Source: Nereocystis luetkeana (taxonomy: Eukaryota; Sar; Phaeophyceae; Laminariales; Laminariaceae). From it: a DNA stretch of 64,000 nt. Every line of letters begins with the position of its first letter. Positions within the stretch are counted from its first letter, which is position 1. Below the pieces are notes generated by a model that saw only the letters and a program-made list of their open reading frames with translations, was not told the DNA's origin and made no database searches. The position numbers were made by a program, and so were the translations under genes. The stretch covers positions 4,466,940-4,530,939 of the forward strand of contig JARUPZ010000034.1 in assembly GCA_031213475.1 (NCBI GenBank), in the 5' to 3' direction. This document shows, piece by piece, positions 31,009 through 42,342 of the stretch.

Positions 31009-31195
31009 TTTTCTCATCCCATTCATTATCTTCGCACATCTTCTTCTCTCTCCTTCCAACTCGTAACTCAGATCCGGGGTCACATAGCAGGCTCTTGTCC
31101 CCCCTTCCCGCTACGGTACGTGCCTTCATTTTTTTCGCGAGAAGATTTCAGCCTTTTCTTCCCTCGTCGACTCGCATCGAATTGTGCCTACCCAC
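30992..31195 (-). mobile_element. tSINE, 5'-truncated (copy 5)
   Basis: The A tail (T run after a (GT)n stretch) and body end at TGCCTACCCAC; the tRNA-like head is missing. Similar 33-bp segments (ATCTCGCTCA... GCTTTTCGATTC) lie on both sides, at 30915 and 31211, possibly a diverged duplication. Confidence 0.8.
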
Positions 31196-31790
31196 TGGTC
31201 TGGGAGCGGCTATCTCGCTCAGTTTTGACTGCTTTTCGATTCTGACTCGAGGTTTTGAAGGCCCGTATCCTGTTTTTTTCGACTCTTCTAGAAAATATAA
31301 CGAAATCAGCGCGGGATGATATCCTCTTGGATTTAGTGTGACCTGAGCTGAGCTGGGTGTGATTTTCGAAAAACGAAAACAAAATGGGAAAGAAACTCGA
31401 GAAAAAAAAAAAAAAACACCAAAAGTGACAAAAAAAACAAGGACGCACGGATCGCAGAAACGCGATTGTTTGTGGTAGACTCTCTGAGAGCGCAGCAGAT
31501 CATAATGAAGCGAAAGAAACGGAGATACAGCCGTATGAAAGTCTACGTACTGTTAGCTACCTGGTATGCGCTTTTGTATTTTTCGGGGCGAAAAAAGTGT
31601 TGTTTTTTGGGCCGTTCATACGCAGAGTGAAAAAACATCATCATCGATCAACCAATCAAAACATAGCGGAATGCCTGCCACACACATCACCAAAAATAGG
31701 CTGGATGAGTCACAACTTCGCCTGCTGCTGCTGCTGCTCGACTGCACACAGAATACCTACTACAGTACCAGCAGGGTACGAGGTATATTG
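31196..31790. other. Unassigned stretch
   Basis: A-rich near 31390-31440; a TACCTGGTA site is at 31558. No supported gene. Confidence 0.2.
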
Positions 31791-31799
31791 TTTTTACGT

Positions 31800-32466
31800 C
31801 GGGAGCACCGCAGCAGCAAGCATCGGAGTAGAAACGCGCAGCCAAAGCAACACCGCTGTCTTTGTCGGCGCAAGCGTGCTGTACACGCGGCCGCAACATG
31901 TCGATCGCGGAGCCTGCGGACGAAATGACATCAGTACTAAACCCTCAACCACCGTCCTCCTCGCCAGGCAAGGAAGAGACCCTCCCCCTGCCGATGAGGA
32001 GCGCATTTATTGCCTCCGCCCAGGCTGTGTGTTTCATCTCCTCCGCATTGCGGTTGTTGCTGGGCTAGAGAGTGAATGCTCGATGGATTCGTTCGGCAAG
32101 GGTCCATAGCATGAGCGGGGATTCCTTCATGCGGTTGCCCGCCTCGGGACCATTTGGTACCTCCTGAGCCGATCCCGCACCACGTTCGCGCAAATGAAAA
32201 ATACCGTGAAAGACAATCGTGGTGCCAAGCGGAGAGCAACCTTTACTCCGCCTGCTGAGACCCGCTGGATGGTGATTTTTGAAGCGGCGACGAATGCCGT
32301 CGAACGCTGGCATGAGCTGGTTTGGCTATCTTCTTTGTCCCGCTCCTGCAACGCCCTGCCCCGGCATGCCTCGGACACCTCGAGGCCGCCGCGTCGCACC
32401 GCATCCTCGTGGGCTGCGCGCTCCGCCGCTCTTCGGATTGTGCCGCCACCGCTCCTCTCCTCGTAA
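31800..32466 (+). pseudogene. Probable hAT-type transposase remnant
   Basis: One plus-strand frame carries a C-x2-H-x-L stretch (GCVFHLLRIAVVAGLE), then a TAG at 32107, then an open frame with FAQMKN, PPAETRWMVIFEAA and RWHELVWLSS to a stop at 32466. That order resembles the CxxHxLNL and TRW segments of hAT transposases. Third-position GC after 32260 is about 75%. The assignment rests on motif spacing only. The early stop and lack of the terminal dimerisation region suggest a dead copy. Confidence 0.35.
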
Positions 32467-33920
32467 CCGGTTGCATTTCGTTTCGCGGCTGCCTTTCTTG
32501 CCCGTGGCCCATTCGAAGCTTTTTCCTTGCGTTTCTTCGCCACATGACGCGATTTTGAAAGACACAGCCCTCCGCTCTAACGTGGTTTGTTTTACCATAT
32601 GCCACATACCCTAAGCAATCAGCTATTCGTGTGACCACGGACCCCTTCGTCCAAGAGTTAATGTCGCAACGACAACAACAACAACCTCTATACGAGTACA
32701 TCTCACGACCTGGTGATTCGCCTGCACTACTTGGAAATATCCCCCCCAAAAGCCAGTTTTTCGGCGATTTCACCCCTGCCTCAATTTCAATATATAACAG
32801 AGCCGAGCACCACGTGGAGCGTTTGGGTCTCGAGACGTACCTGAAGTTTCATTTGAAGTTTCAGGGGCGATCTCCAGCATTATTTACCAGCGGTATGCGC
32901 TTGCACATTGCAGAATTTTAAAAACCGAAGTCAAGTCATTCTACGGTGGCTCGAGGCGTCGGCTTTTGACGGGGACGAGTTTTTTTTGCTGGTAGATGTC
33001 CTCTTTTCTTGTGGTCGACACGCACAAAAGCGCATAGTTAGGACCCATCTTGACGGGGAACTCCACGATTGGGCAGTAAAAATTGAATTTCAAAGAATTT
33101 TAATTTGATTTCGAAAAAAAAAACGTGTTTGCGTCCTATCGGAGAGCAGCGTACTAGTTGTCAATAAAAAAATAATTCGGAATAACCTGAAAGAACGCGC
33201 CGCGTCAGACAACGCCCAGCCGAAAAACAGCGACGCGCGTAGACGCGAGCGAAAGCTTGCGCTGCCGCGTGCGCGCCGCCGCTAGCCTCTTTTTCTTTTT
33301 GGTCGCGCAGGATAGGAAGCTATCACTCTCAGGGGGTCTTGGGTAGGCGGAGAAAGCCCTCAAGCGCCACGTGCGGAACAGCAGCGGTGATGCAGCTATC
33401 GAGGTCTCGAGCGTATCCTCCGTTTTCTTGCTCGTTTGCTCGGTTTTTGTGATTTTTGGCCGATCGAGTAGGCCGGAAAATTGGGATTGCGGCCGCCATG
33501 ATTACTTTTGAGGCGCCACCGCCGGGGTACGATGTTCTTTATATGGTCTGTGGGCGTGGGCGCCGCTATTGCTCCGGTCACCTGTCGTGGAGGTTCGCGT
33601 TTTATCACCTCGATCGTGGTCACCGAAGTGGCCAAGAATCTCCCCAGACTCCACCGAGGGTGTTGACCCACCATGAACATGCTACATCAAGACCGAGGAA
33701 CTCCCAAATTCCAAATTGAAATAAGAAAAACACACGATAAAAGTCCCAAAAGACTTTTAACTTTCAACTCGAATTCAAATTTTCTAATTTGCCTGCTTGG
33801 CCGTTCATTCTTCGGCCAATCAAACGCGAATTATATTAGAAAAAAAACATAAGAACGAATTGAAAAAATAAAAGTCCCCGTTAAGATGGGCCCCTACAGT
33901 AACTGCCGTCGCTCATGTCG
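32467..33920. other. Unassigned stretch
   Basis: Overlapping open frames on both strands (32127-32543 minus, 32631-32921 plus, 33396-33680 minus) are not decided by any splice or motif evidence. GC hairpins are near 33240. Confidence 0.25.
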
Positions 33921-33924
33921 CCTG

Positions 33925-34110
33925 GCGGGGACCCGTACAATCTGTACGATCTACTCGTAGCACGTGTTTCCTGGGTGGGATTTGCCCTGTAAGGCAGATA
34001 GATCCTGCACAAACCTCTCACAACGGCAGGTGAGGAACTGTAATAGATCATCTGCTGTAGATCACGATCTACCTGGTATCTGATCTATCTGTCCGAGGTG
34101 TGAAAGGTTT
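33925..34110. repeat. GATC-rich dispersed repeat (family G, copy 4)
   Basis: It contains AGATAGATCCTGCACAA, CAACGGCAGGTGAGGA and GTAGATCACGATCTACCTGG. Confidence 0.6.
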
Positions 34111-34197
34111 CTATGTGATCCTTCAAGAGTCATCATTTTCGATGTGTGCCCTCCTTCTGTCGAAAATGCATCCCACGAGGTGCGCTATCGCAATTAG

Positions 34198-34299
34198 CCC
34201 TTTTAGAACTCCAGTCCCGTTTTGGGGACAAACCAGTCAAATTCCAAGTAATATGTCCCCAATTGTCCCCAAAACGAGACTGCAGTCCTAAAAGGGTTA
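34198..34299. repeat. Foldback element (FB copy 5)
   Basis: Arms TTTTAGAACTCCAGTCCCG and GAGACTGCAGTCCTAAAAG. A small duplication (GTCCCCAATTGTCCCC) enlarges the centre. Confidence 0.8.
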
Positions 34300-35352
34300 A
34301 GGGTTACCTGGTACACGGTAATAGGCTGTGGTTGAGGTTGTTCAGGGTCGATGTCGCAGTATGGTTCCGAGCCTTGCTACTTGCTACACAGACTAGGCAC
34401 AACATTTTTTTCTTGTACCCATACGTAACGGTTTTACGTACGTACGAACGTAGGAAGCATAGAATCGGAGGCTCACTTTTTAGGGGTCACTATACGATAT
34501 GATCACTCCTCCTACCCGTACAAAGCACCTATTAATAGAGTAGAGGATTGAACCCTGGTTCAGTATATGATTCCATACCTACTACTGCACTGGCCGGCCA
34601 GTACTATTATACTATACTGGCCGAGGGGGCCGCCAGTGTAGCCAGAGCGAATGGACTATTAATAATTACTTTTTACCTTTAAAGCCTCAAAATACAACGG
34701 AAACCCATCCGAAAGCGCCGCGCCGAGAGAGGGCAAGCACAACAGACTACTTTAGAAAGGGGAGTGAGCACAATGGACACATCTGTCCCAACCGCTGCTG
34801 GCTGGCTTGGGCTCTGTGGATCCCTCCTGCACCATCATAAACTTGGCCCGCTTTTCCCCATTGTTTCTCAGTCAGTACTACCCAACTGCCTTTCAAAACG
34901 CGGTCCGGAATCAACGTACGAGTACACGAGCACCTACTATCGTTCAGCTCTTGTGAGGCTAAATCGTGGAAAACATGCTTCGGGCAGGGTGTCTCAAAGC
35001 GAGACCTTCCGGGGGCGCTTCCGGCGATTACCCCTCGCTAGCGGAGGAGGGGCATGGGTCGCGTCTTCACCACAACAGGCTGTGTTCACTGCTTGGGTCC
35101 AGCGTACTGCCTACTGACGCATGCGTTCAGGCATGATGCCCTACGAGTGCGAGCGGGCTACCACCAGAAGACGAGAAAGATGAGCATTCGCACGTACGAA
35201 AGGCCTACATCTAGGGCTGTGACTTGGCTGACTATAAGTTGCCAGCTACGAAGTTAATAGTTGGCTATGTATTCAATCAAGTTAATTGCAGCGGTGCCAA
35301 CTTTCCAACCATTTTGCGTACTGCACGAGTATTGGGGTTTCCTTTCTTGCAG
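34300..35352. other. Unassigned stretch, possible upstream exons of the 35354 gene
   Basis: Plus-strand frames at 34764-35117 and 35054-35257 are plausible but undecided. A palindromic ACTGGCCGGCCAGT is at 34589. Confidence 0.25.
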
Positions 35353-35353
35353 G

Positions 35354-35629
35354 AACAACTTTTTCCGTAGAGGGCACGAAGCTCCCCGCGACATCAGGAG
35401 CCCAAACTTGAGCGAACAGAGAGGGGTCTACTGCAGCAGCTCATGGCGCATCGACCCATCGCCATCCATGGTGCAAGTGCAGATGGCAGTGCCGTACGTG
35501 CTGGCGGCGTTCAACCTGGCCCGTCAAATGACTACGACGGCGATTAAGCCCGCATCGATCAAGAAGTCGTTCCGACGGCTCCTTCTCGCCCTGGCGCCCG
35601 CGGCAAAGATGCGGTCCGGCACCGTGTAG
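35354..35629 (+). CDS. Terminal exon of an unrecognised plus-strand gene
   Basis: After the acceptor TTTCTTGCAG|GAACAAC the frame is open for 91 codons to a TAG at 35627, with about 75% GC at third positions. The peptide has a basic start, a helical middle (VQVQMAVPYVLAAFNLARQM) and a basic C-terminal helix (SIKKSFRRLLLALAPAAKM). No family recognised; earlier exons not placed. Confidence 0.5.
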   Translation, partial: NNFFRRGHEAPRDIRSPNLSEQRGVYCSSSWRIDPSPSMVQVQMAVPYVLAAFNLARQMTTTAIKPASIKKSFRRLLLALAPAAKMRSGTV

Positions 35630-35824
35630 TGAACGAGCGCCGGCCTCCCAAGCCCCCCAAATCCGGGCACTGGCTATGGAAGCACTTCCCGGTGTACGCG
35701 AAGGCGCTGCTAATATTAAAGTCAGAATCACCGCTTGCGTATTTGTGGCATATCGACTTATCGCTGTTCATTTACTTTACAGTCCGTTACGACGAAATTC
35801 AGAAATTTACAATACGCCTGATTC

Positions 35825-36259
35825 ATGTACAAAACCGGTGCTATTCTTGGTCTTTTAATCATATTTCAGATTTATATTTTTATGGTGCGCAAAATGAAGC
35901 CGAATAGCGTAATTTTACATCCGACGGCGCCTTCAGCGGGATCCTCCGGAGGCGCCTCCAGCGGGCCCTCCGGGAGCGTCTCCAGCGGGTCCTTCGGGGG
36001 CGCCTCCAGCGTGCCCCCCTCGGTCGGGGGGGGAGTTTCGGCTGACTTTAGTCGACTAGCTCGCCAGCCAACTAATAACTACCTGGTAGGCGAGACTCCA
36101 GCCAACTCAGTCTTGACCAAAATACCCGCACCGTACACCGTACACGGTATGATACGCTCTACATACGCTGAACTAACGGAATATTCAAAGGATTGGTTCA
36201 AATGTCCAAACGGCTGGTGTCAGGTCCTTGGTATATATCTACCAGAAGAATATACTTGA
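35825..36259 (+). CDS. Hypothetical ORF with N-terminal hydrophobic anchor and Gly/Ser-rich linker
   Basis: 144 codons. Hydrophobic segment ILGLLIIFQIYIFMV, then Ser/Gly repeats (SSGGASSGPSGSVSSGSFGG), then an unremarkable end. No GC bias in the first part; a TACCTGGTA site lies inside. Possibly chance. Confidence 0.2.
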   Translation: MYKTGAILGLLIIFQIYIFMVRKMKPNSVILHPTAPSAGSSGGASSGPSGSVSSGSFGGASSVPPSVGGGVSADFSRLARQPTNNYLVGETPANSVLTKIPAPYTVHGMIRSTYAELTEYSKDWFKCPNGWCQVLGIYLPEEYT

Positions 36260-36289
36260 AAGCCTACACACAGACTGCAAAGGTTGTCG

Positions 36290-37330
36290 GAGTCCGAGTC
36301 CGAGTCATCGGGACTCAAGTCATTGATTCGTGAGTCCGAGTCCTTTTGAATTACGGAGTTCCCAGGGTATAAGAAGCTGAAATGACTGAGTCCTTGCGAG
36401 GCCACAGGGTACCAGAAGTTGATATGAAGGGTCCTGACAGCTGAAATGACTGAGTCCTCGCGAGTCTCCAGGGTACCAGAAGCTGAATTGACTATTGTAA
36501 GTCCTCGCCAGTCTCGAGGGTGACGAAAGATGAAGTTACTGAGTCCTCGCCAGTACCACGCCAAAGCTTTTTGTGGTGTACCCCTGGTATGGTATTTTGT
36601 TATCGTCCTTTGAAAAAAAACTGCAGAAAAATGTCGGGAGAGAACCATACCAGTATCAGTCATCAAGACAGCCGTTGACCTCGCGAGTCCGGGTGATTTT
36701 CAAGAACTGAACATAGTACCAAAAGCTGGAATGATTGAGTCCTCGCGAGACCCCAGGTGGGTACTGAAAGCTGAAATGGCTTGTTGTCCTCGCCAGTACC
36801 TAGGGTACTGAAAGCTGGAATGATTGAGTCCTCGCCAGTCCCTAGGGTACTGACAGCTGACTCAACTGAGTCCTCGCGAGTTCCTGGGGTGCTGAAAGCT
36901 GAAATGACCGGGTCCTCGCCAGTCCTCAGGCACGCAGGGTACCGAAAGATTAAATGACAGAGTCTTCGCGAGTACCATGCCAGTCCTCGCCAGTGCCAGG
37001 CCAAAGTTTCTTGCGTGAATTTTGTTATCGTCCTTCTAAAAGACTGCAAAAGGTCGGCAGAGAACCAACCATGCCAGTACCAGTCATCGGGACAGTCATT
37101 GACTCGCGAGTCTGGGTGATTTTGAAAATACAGAATAGTGTAGGAGAAGCTGGAATGACTTAGTCCTCACGAGACCCCACGGTACTGAAAGCTGAAATGG
37201 CTTGTTGTCCTCGCCAGTACCTAGGGTACTGAAAGCTGAAATGACTGAGTCCTCGCCAGGCCCTAGGGTACTGAAAGCTGGAATGATGTGAGCCAACGGC
37301 AGCACCTAGGGTACTGAAAGCTGAAATGAC
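36290..37330. repeat. Minisatellite, about 42-60 bp unit
   Basis: A dozen or more copies of GAGTCCTCGCCAGTCCCTAG followed by GGTACTGAAAGCTGAAATGA, with two longer interruptions (36560-36690, 37000-37110) that are themselves similar to each other. The array is therefore higher-order. Confidence 0.85.
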
Positions 37331-38946
37331 TGGTACTCGGAGGTACTGATACTACTATGATGACATTTGCAGTGGTTATGTACCCTGCCCTGGTACCTGG
37401 TACTACCTGTGGTATGAAATGCCAGGTATAAATAGTGAGTACATTCTGTTAATAGAGTATCTACAGTAGTACTCAAGTACTGGTGTACGAGTATCGTACC
37501 AGGTACAATAATGCCACGCCGGGTAGGTGAAAGGTACGTATCTACTATTAATATTAATATTAACATCTACAATTGCGTAAGGGGATCTACGTATTTGTAC
37601 CAGAACGTATATACGGCGAGCGCGAGTAGACCGGGCGAGAGGTAAAACCCAGACAAGCGGACTGGACTGGGGCCGCGATTCGCAACGACAACGAGGAAAA
37701 GGAGGAGGAAAGACTTGCGAATCACACGCTGCAGACTGAGGACTCTACAAGAGTTACTCTGTATGATACCAGGTACGTGCGATTACGATATATATATAAT
37801 ATATATACAAGGTGCTTCGCTCCGCGGGCGGCCTACGCCACCCGCTACGCGCGCTCAGGAAGGAAAAAAGTATATCAAAATTATGCGAAGCGAACAGAGG
37901 TCCACGATTGAGTTTAGTGTTTTCAAGGATCGTAATTGCAAACCGGCGACTTGATAATGCCAATAGTCCCGCCGCCATGCTTCAGGAAAAAACAGCTCCG
38001 ACGTCAGCTTGGATGCCACATATACGCTTCGCGTCGCGGATGTCGTACGTAAGTACATACACCCCAGGTAGGGTACTACTGTCTGTACTTATTTTCTTCT
38101 TTCGATATGCTCTATGTCTGTACTGCATGTACGAAGAAAGCGAAAGCATAGCACGGCACAGCAGCAAAAACAATGAAAATGAAACCAAAAACTCGGAAAG
38201 GAAAAAAAATCCCCGTCCCCTCTCGTGTAATATTTTCGGCCTGATTGGAACACCTTACACCCGGTCGAAAAGAAGAAAAGAAACAAATCGCACAGAAGAG
38301 CTTCTCTCTCAGCCTCGTACGCCGCCCGCCCCTCTCGCGACCACCTCGCTACCGATTCGGTCCGGGTAAAACTTTTATCACTCTCTGCCACAATCAGCCC
38401 CGTCGCCCGCCCCGCGTGAAGTCCGGTGCTCACCGTGGCCGTCGTTCGCCAGCTCGATAACGTTGGTGTTCAAACTGCACACCTCCCTCTTTCAACTTCA
38501 GCGTGGTCGCAAAAATAAGCACCGCTTGAGTATTATCTTGCCCTCCCGAACGACCTTTATAAACTCGTACATACTCTATCAACAATCATAAATCGAAGCC
38601 AGACAAAGCCCGTTCATGCACCCCTCGTGTCTCGAGGCACACGCGACGCCTAGGCACGAAAGCGGCGACCGCGCTCTTTGCAACCCCCCCTCTACCCGCC
38701 AGCACCCGCTGGCACCCGCAACGGTGCCGGGTCCTCCCGCGATGCCGTGCTCGGAGAGCACGCACGCATACACACGAAACGAAAGAAGAAAAAAGGAAGA
38801 AATGGCCGAGAAAACAAAGAACTGCTGGAAAGGTCCGGCAAGTAATGAAAGGAGGCGGTTTGGAAGTGGGAGCTCTGAGAGGCCAGGGATGCACCAACCG
38901 AGCACGCTCAGGGGTTGTGATCTAAGTATGTAGTTCTATATATATC
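37331..38946. other. Unassigned stretch
   Basis: Three TACCWGGTA sites (37394, 37497, 37767) and TATTAATATTAATATTAA at 37546. Frames at 37812-38369 and 38616-38933 have no support. Confidence 0.25.
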
Positions 38947-39034
38947 TTTTAGAACTGCAGTTTCATTTTGGGGACAATCCATTCAAATTTCAAGTAGTTT
39001 GCCCCCAAATCGGGACTGCGGTTCTAAAAGGGTT
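38947..39034. repeat. Foldback element (FB copy 6)
   Basis: Arms TTTTAGAACTGCAGTTTCA and CGGGACTGCGGTTCTAAAAG. Confidence 0.85.
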
Positions 39035-39530
39035 AATACATACTCTTAATTCTCCAAGTGAAGAACACCGAAATACATCCAGACCGTACCACTGCTGTCC
39101 CTGGGCGTCAAAAGTTTGTTACCAGGGTATATGATATTATAATAGTTCGAGCACGCGACCCCATAAACAAGACAGGTACTTTACGTACTCCCTGTTTTTA
39201 CCACAATGGTGTACGTGGGCAGTGCGCAGGATATCACAACCCCGGCGGCTGCGACTACTTGGCAACAACGCCACGGCCCACTTCCAAATGCAAGGACCGC
39301 CGTCGTGCGCAGAAGGCCTGACGACCAACCATCACGCATCACAACCGCATGGGGCATCAACGTTTCAAGCGCCAGCGCTACGAGGTACCATGGTATGTAT
39401 GGTGCTCGGTTTACAGCAGCAGCAGCAGTAGTTCTACTCGTAATAGAGTTATTCGCACCATCAAGCATTTCCATCTGCACGGAGATAATCGTAGAAGGCA
39501 AGGCATGGTATCGCAAACATTCGTTTTTCA

Positions 39531-39850
39531 CAGCATCACGGAACGGAGGAGCACGCTTGGCTCGAGGGACCAAGCGCAGCTCCGGGTCAGTATCAACCGA
39601 CTGTCGTCGCACCTGCACATCACACACGCAGCCGCAGCCGGACCCGCACCCCTGCCCATGCCTGACGAGAGACGCCTGCCCTCTCTGCTCCGCAATGCTC
39701 AACGGGATGGCCGCCGGAGATTGGAGAAAATTTTGCGGGGCTCGAGCGTGAAGCGCGAACACCTCACGCCGGAGGGCATAGAGAAATTTCATCGTTTGCG
39801 GGCAATGATCTTGCGGACTATGTCCGTGCCTGCAAGCCTGCCAACGCGAA
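39531..39850 (+). CDS. Probable exon, basic helical protein
   Basis: After TTTTCACAG|CATCAC one frame gives about 70% GC at third positions and a basic helical stretch (RDGRRRLEKILRGSSVKREH, then LTPEGIEKFHRLRAMIL). The two other plus frames and a 260-codon minus-strand frame (39181-39963) are also largely open, so frame and strand are not certain. A preceding exon (39232-39380, donor ACGAG|GTACCA) joins in phase. It may belong with the exon at 40217. Confidence 0.4.
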
Positions 39851-40216
39851 AAAACCACGGCGGTCTTTGCAGCTGCTGCTGTGAACAACTTTCTACCAGA
39901 GAGTACGTACGAGAAAACGTGTACGAATAAAAGTACGTGGCTAGAAAAATAACGCCTTCCCACGGAAACACGGGGATATAAAAATCATTGTTCGTGGAAT
40001 TTTCTTTTGATGGGTCCGGTTACTTTTTTTGAATCAGGATCGAATTCAACTGGCCAGTTGAGTCAGAAACTTGCACCGCATTTTGAGTCAGTAGTCTCTG
40101 CGGTGTGTTCTGCCTGCATCAGCAAAATCAGCAATCATTCTCGCGTCACGGAGTCGACGCACGAGGACACTCCACTCCGCCATCCATCCATCACAAGAGC
40201 AGTACGTACCCAACTT

Positions 40217-40396
40217 CCCTCAGATCGACCCACGTCAGTACTCAACCGATCTGTCGCCACATAGCAACCATCTTTCACAACGTGGTGCAATCACAAGCTC
40301 AGCTCAGCCCTCTCGACCGACACACAGCGATGTGCATCTGCAAGCAGCGGACTCCATCGCGAAAGTCCACCACAACAACAACAACAACAGCGACAT

Positions 40397-40445
<49 letters not shown>

Positions 40446-40992
40446 TACGCCTAGGACCAACTGCCGCCGACCCCTCCTCAACAAGGGCATGCCGCCTCCC
40501 CACGCCAAGCCCGCAACCAGGAAGAGGTCCGCCAGCCAAGACCAACAACTCCACCATGTGACCCAAGACCCTGAGATCTCCCTGGCTCAGGTCTCAAATA
40601 TCCTCGACCCGTTTTTTGACACGTGCATCGCTGCTGTGCGGCGCCAGCGACAGCAGCAGCGATCCCAGGCGGCAGCATCTGCAACCGCAGCCGCCGCTAC
40701 TGCCGCTGCCACCGCCGCCACCCACAAGTTCCTTACGCCGCTGCTCCACGGGGCGGACTCTGTATCGGTGGTGAGGGACGATGCTGGAGACAGCGGCGAC
40801 ATGGGTCAGGGGGACGCCGTCTGCTCTGCTTCTTCAGCAACAGCAGCAGCATCAGACTCCGGTGGTGCGTTGCAAGATTTTCTGGGCTCCGGAAACTCCG
40901 CGTGGGTGGACATGGTCCAAGAGATGGAGGCTGAGAAGCAGCAACACGATCAGCAGCAGCAGGTGGTTCGGTTGAACGTTATATTACCGTGA
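40217..40992 (+). CDS. Last exon of an Ala/Gln-rich protein
   Basis: Open to a TGA at 40992, probable acceptor CTTCCCTCAG at 40216 (others possible to 40237). It encodes a Thr run, 15 or so Ala from (GCA)n, a basic Pro-rich stretch (GMPPPHAKPATRKRSAS), a likely helix (EISLAQVSNILDPFFDTCIA), further Gln and Ala runs, an acidic segment and a final Gln-rich helix (WVDMVQEMEAEKQQ). The composition fits a regulatory or nuclear protein; no domain is recognised. The frame is unbroken through the CAG run, which supports it as coding. Confidence 0.6.
40397..40446 (+). repeat. (CAG)n run within the last exon
   Basis: About 16 pure CAG triplets read as GCA (Ala) in the coding frame; a likely length-variable site. 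Confidence 0.9.
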
Positions 40993-40994
40993 AG

Positions 40995-42300
40995 AGGCTT
41001 TTCGGCCGTGTGTTTACAGCGTCGGTTGCCTGTTTGTTTTGCGAGCAAGGGATTACTGCGTGTGTGCGGCACGCCCCTCCCCTTCTGCGTTGACGTAGGG
41101 CAAACGTGAGTAACCCAGAGGGTTGATTTGTTCGGCAAGGACCAAAGTTTTGCGAAGATCTTGGTTTGTCGCACAACGTCGTAATAATACTATTAATAGT
41201 ACGTAAAGGTTAGATCTGAGGCCTGGGAGAGGATTCCTGGCCCGAGTGAATAATCTTTGCCTTCCCTTCTTCGGTCCTTCCCGGGCGACTCTGCGTTATT
41301 GTCGCCCCGCTTTGGTTGGCGATAGACTTACGCTGCTGGTATACCCCCCCCCCCCCCCCGCTCCTCCCCACCCCCTCGTCGTCGGTTGTGTGTGTGCTCC
41401 TTGACTATCAAGGTGTGCTGACGATCGACCTATGTCTGATGATGATGATGATACTGCCGCTCTTTGCTGCTTGCTCGTCGGTCTCACATTCTTCGAGTTT
41501 TTTTTCTTCTTTCGCGCGAGAACTTGAGAGTACAAACAAAAGCACCGACAGCGAGAAAACACGCGTGCACACTCGCCACGTCGCGCGCGTGTCCGCGTGG
41601 TCGTGGGGCTTGGGGGGCACGCGGGCTATGTGCTGCTGCTGATAGTGTACCTGGTGCACAGGCACCAGATATACATCACCTCCTGCTGTAGGTTTGAACG
41701 AGAGGGTGAGTCCTGTTGTTTTTTTTAGCTACAGGCTGCAGCCAGCAGCAGTATCATGTCAAACCAAAATAATAACGGTGTTTTTTTTTTTTTTTTCAAG
41801 TTTTCTGGTCGGCGCCACATTCATTCTGCGCCAGTGGCATAAAAATGCGCGAGAGAAGATAGATTTGCTTGATGAGTTGCGCGGAGACGGATTTGATTTT
41901 TTTATTTGTGGGCGAGGGTGGTGGAGGAATTTCGCTTACTAGTAGTAGCTGGTAGTACTTACCAGGTACATTCCAATACATGGAGAGAAGAGAAAAGAGC
42001 CCTCCGATGATACCCGTGCATGACAACGTGCATGAACGATATGGCGTTGCAGGTTGTTGTTGGAAGTTGGAACGACCTATCTTTATCCATGCCATCGATT
42101 CGTGCATGCAATGCAACATGTACAGTAGTATGCATTTGCATTGCATGCATGCATGCATTCGTTCGATGGCATGCGTCTGTCTCCCTTGGTCTTGTTGGCC
42201 TTACCAGGTATTATAATCTACAGCAGCTGCTGTGCTGCTTGTTTTTTTTTTCTCGGTCTCGATTATTTAGTTGTATGAAGATTTTCGGTGCGTGACAAAT
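40995..42300. other. Unassigned T/G-rich stretch
   Basis: C run at 41343, T runs at 41780 and 42242, TACCAGGTA at 41960 and 42202, a TGCATGCATGCATGC run at 42143. No supported gene. Confidence 0.25.
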
Positions 42301-42302
42301 AT

Positions 42303-42342
42303 AATACCAGGTACCTGGTACCTGGTACCTGGTACCTGGTAC
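42303..42342. repeat. GGTACCT heptamer array of the TACCWGGTA motif
   Basis: One TACCAGGTA followed by four overlapping TACCTGGTA in tandem. Confidence 0.9.

Noticed and set aside
36290-37330. Possible CRISPR array from regularly repeated units
   Set aside because: Repeats have no constant repeat-spacer pattern and the genome is eukaryotic; it is a minisatellite.
39181-39963. 260-codon open frame on the minus strand
   Set aside because: It lies opposite a plus-strand frame with better codon bias and a splice acceptor, and the translation shows no domain; a shadow is more likely.
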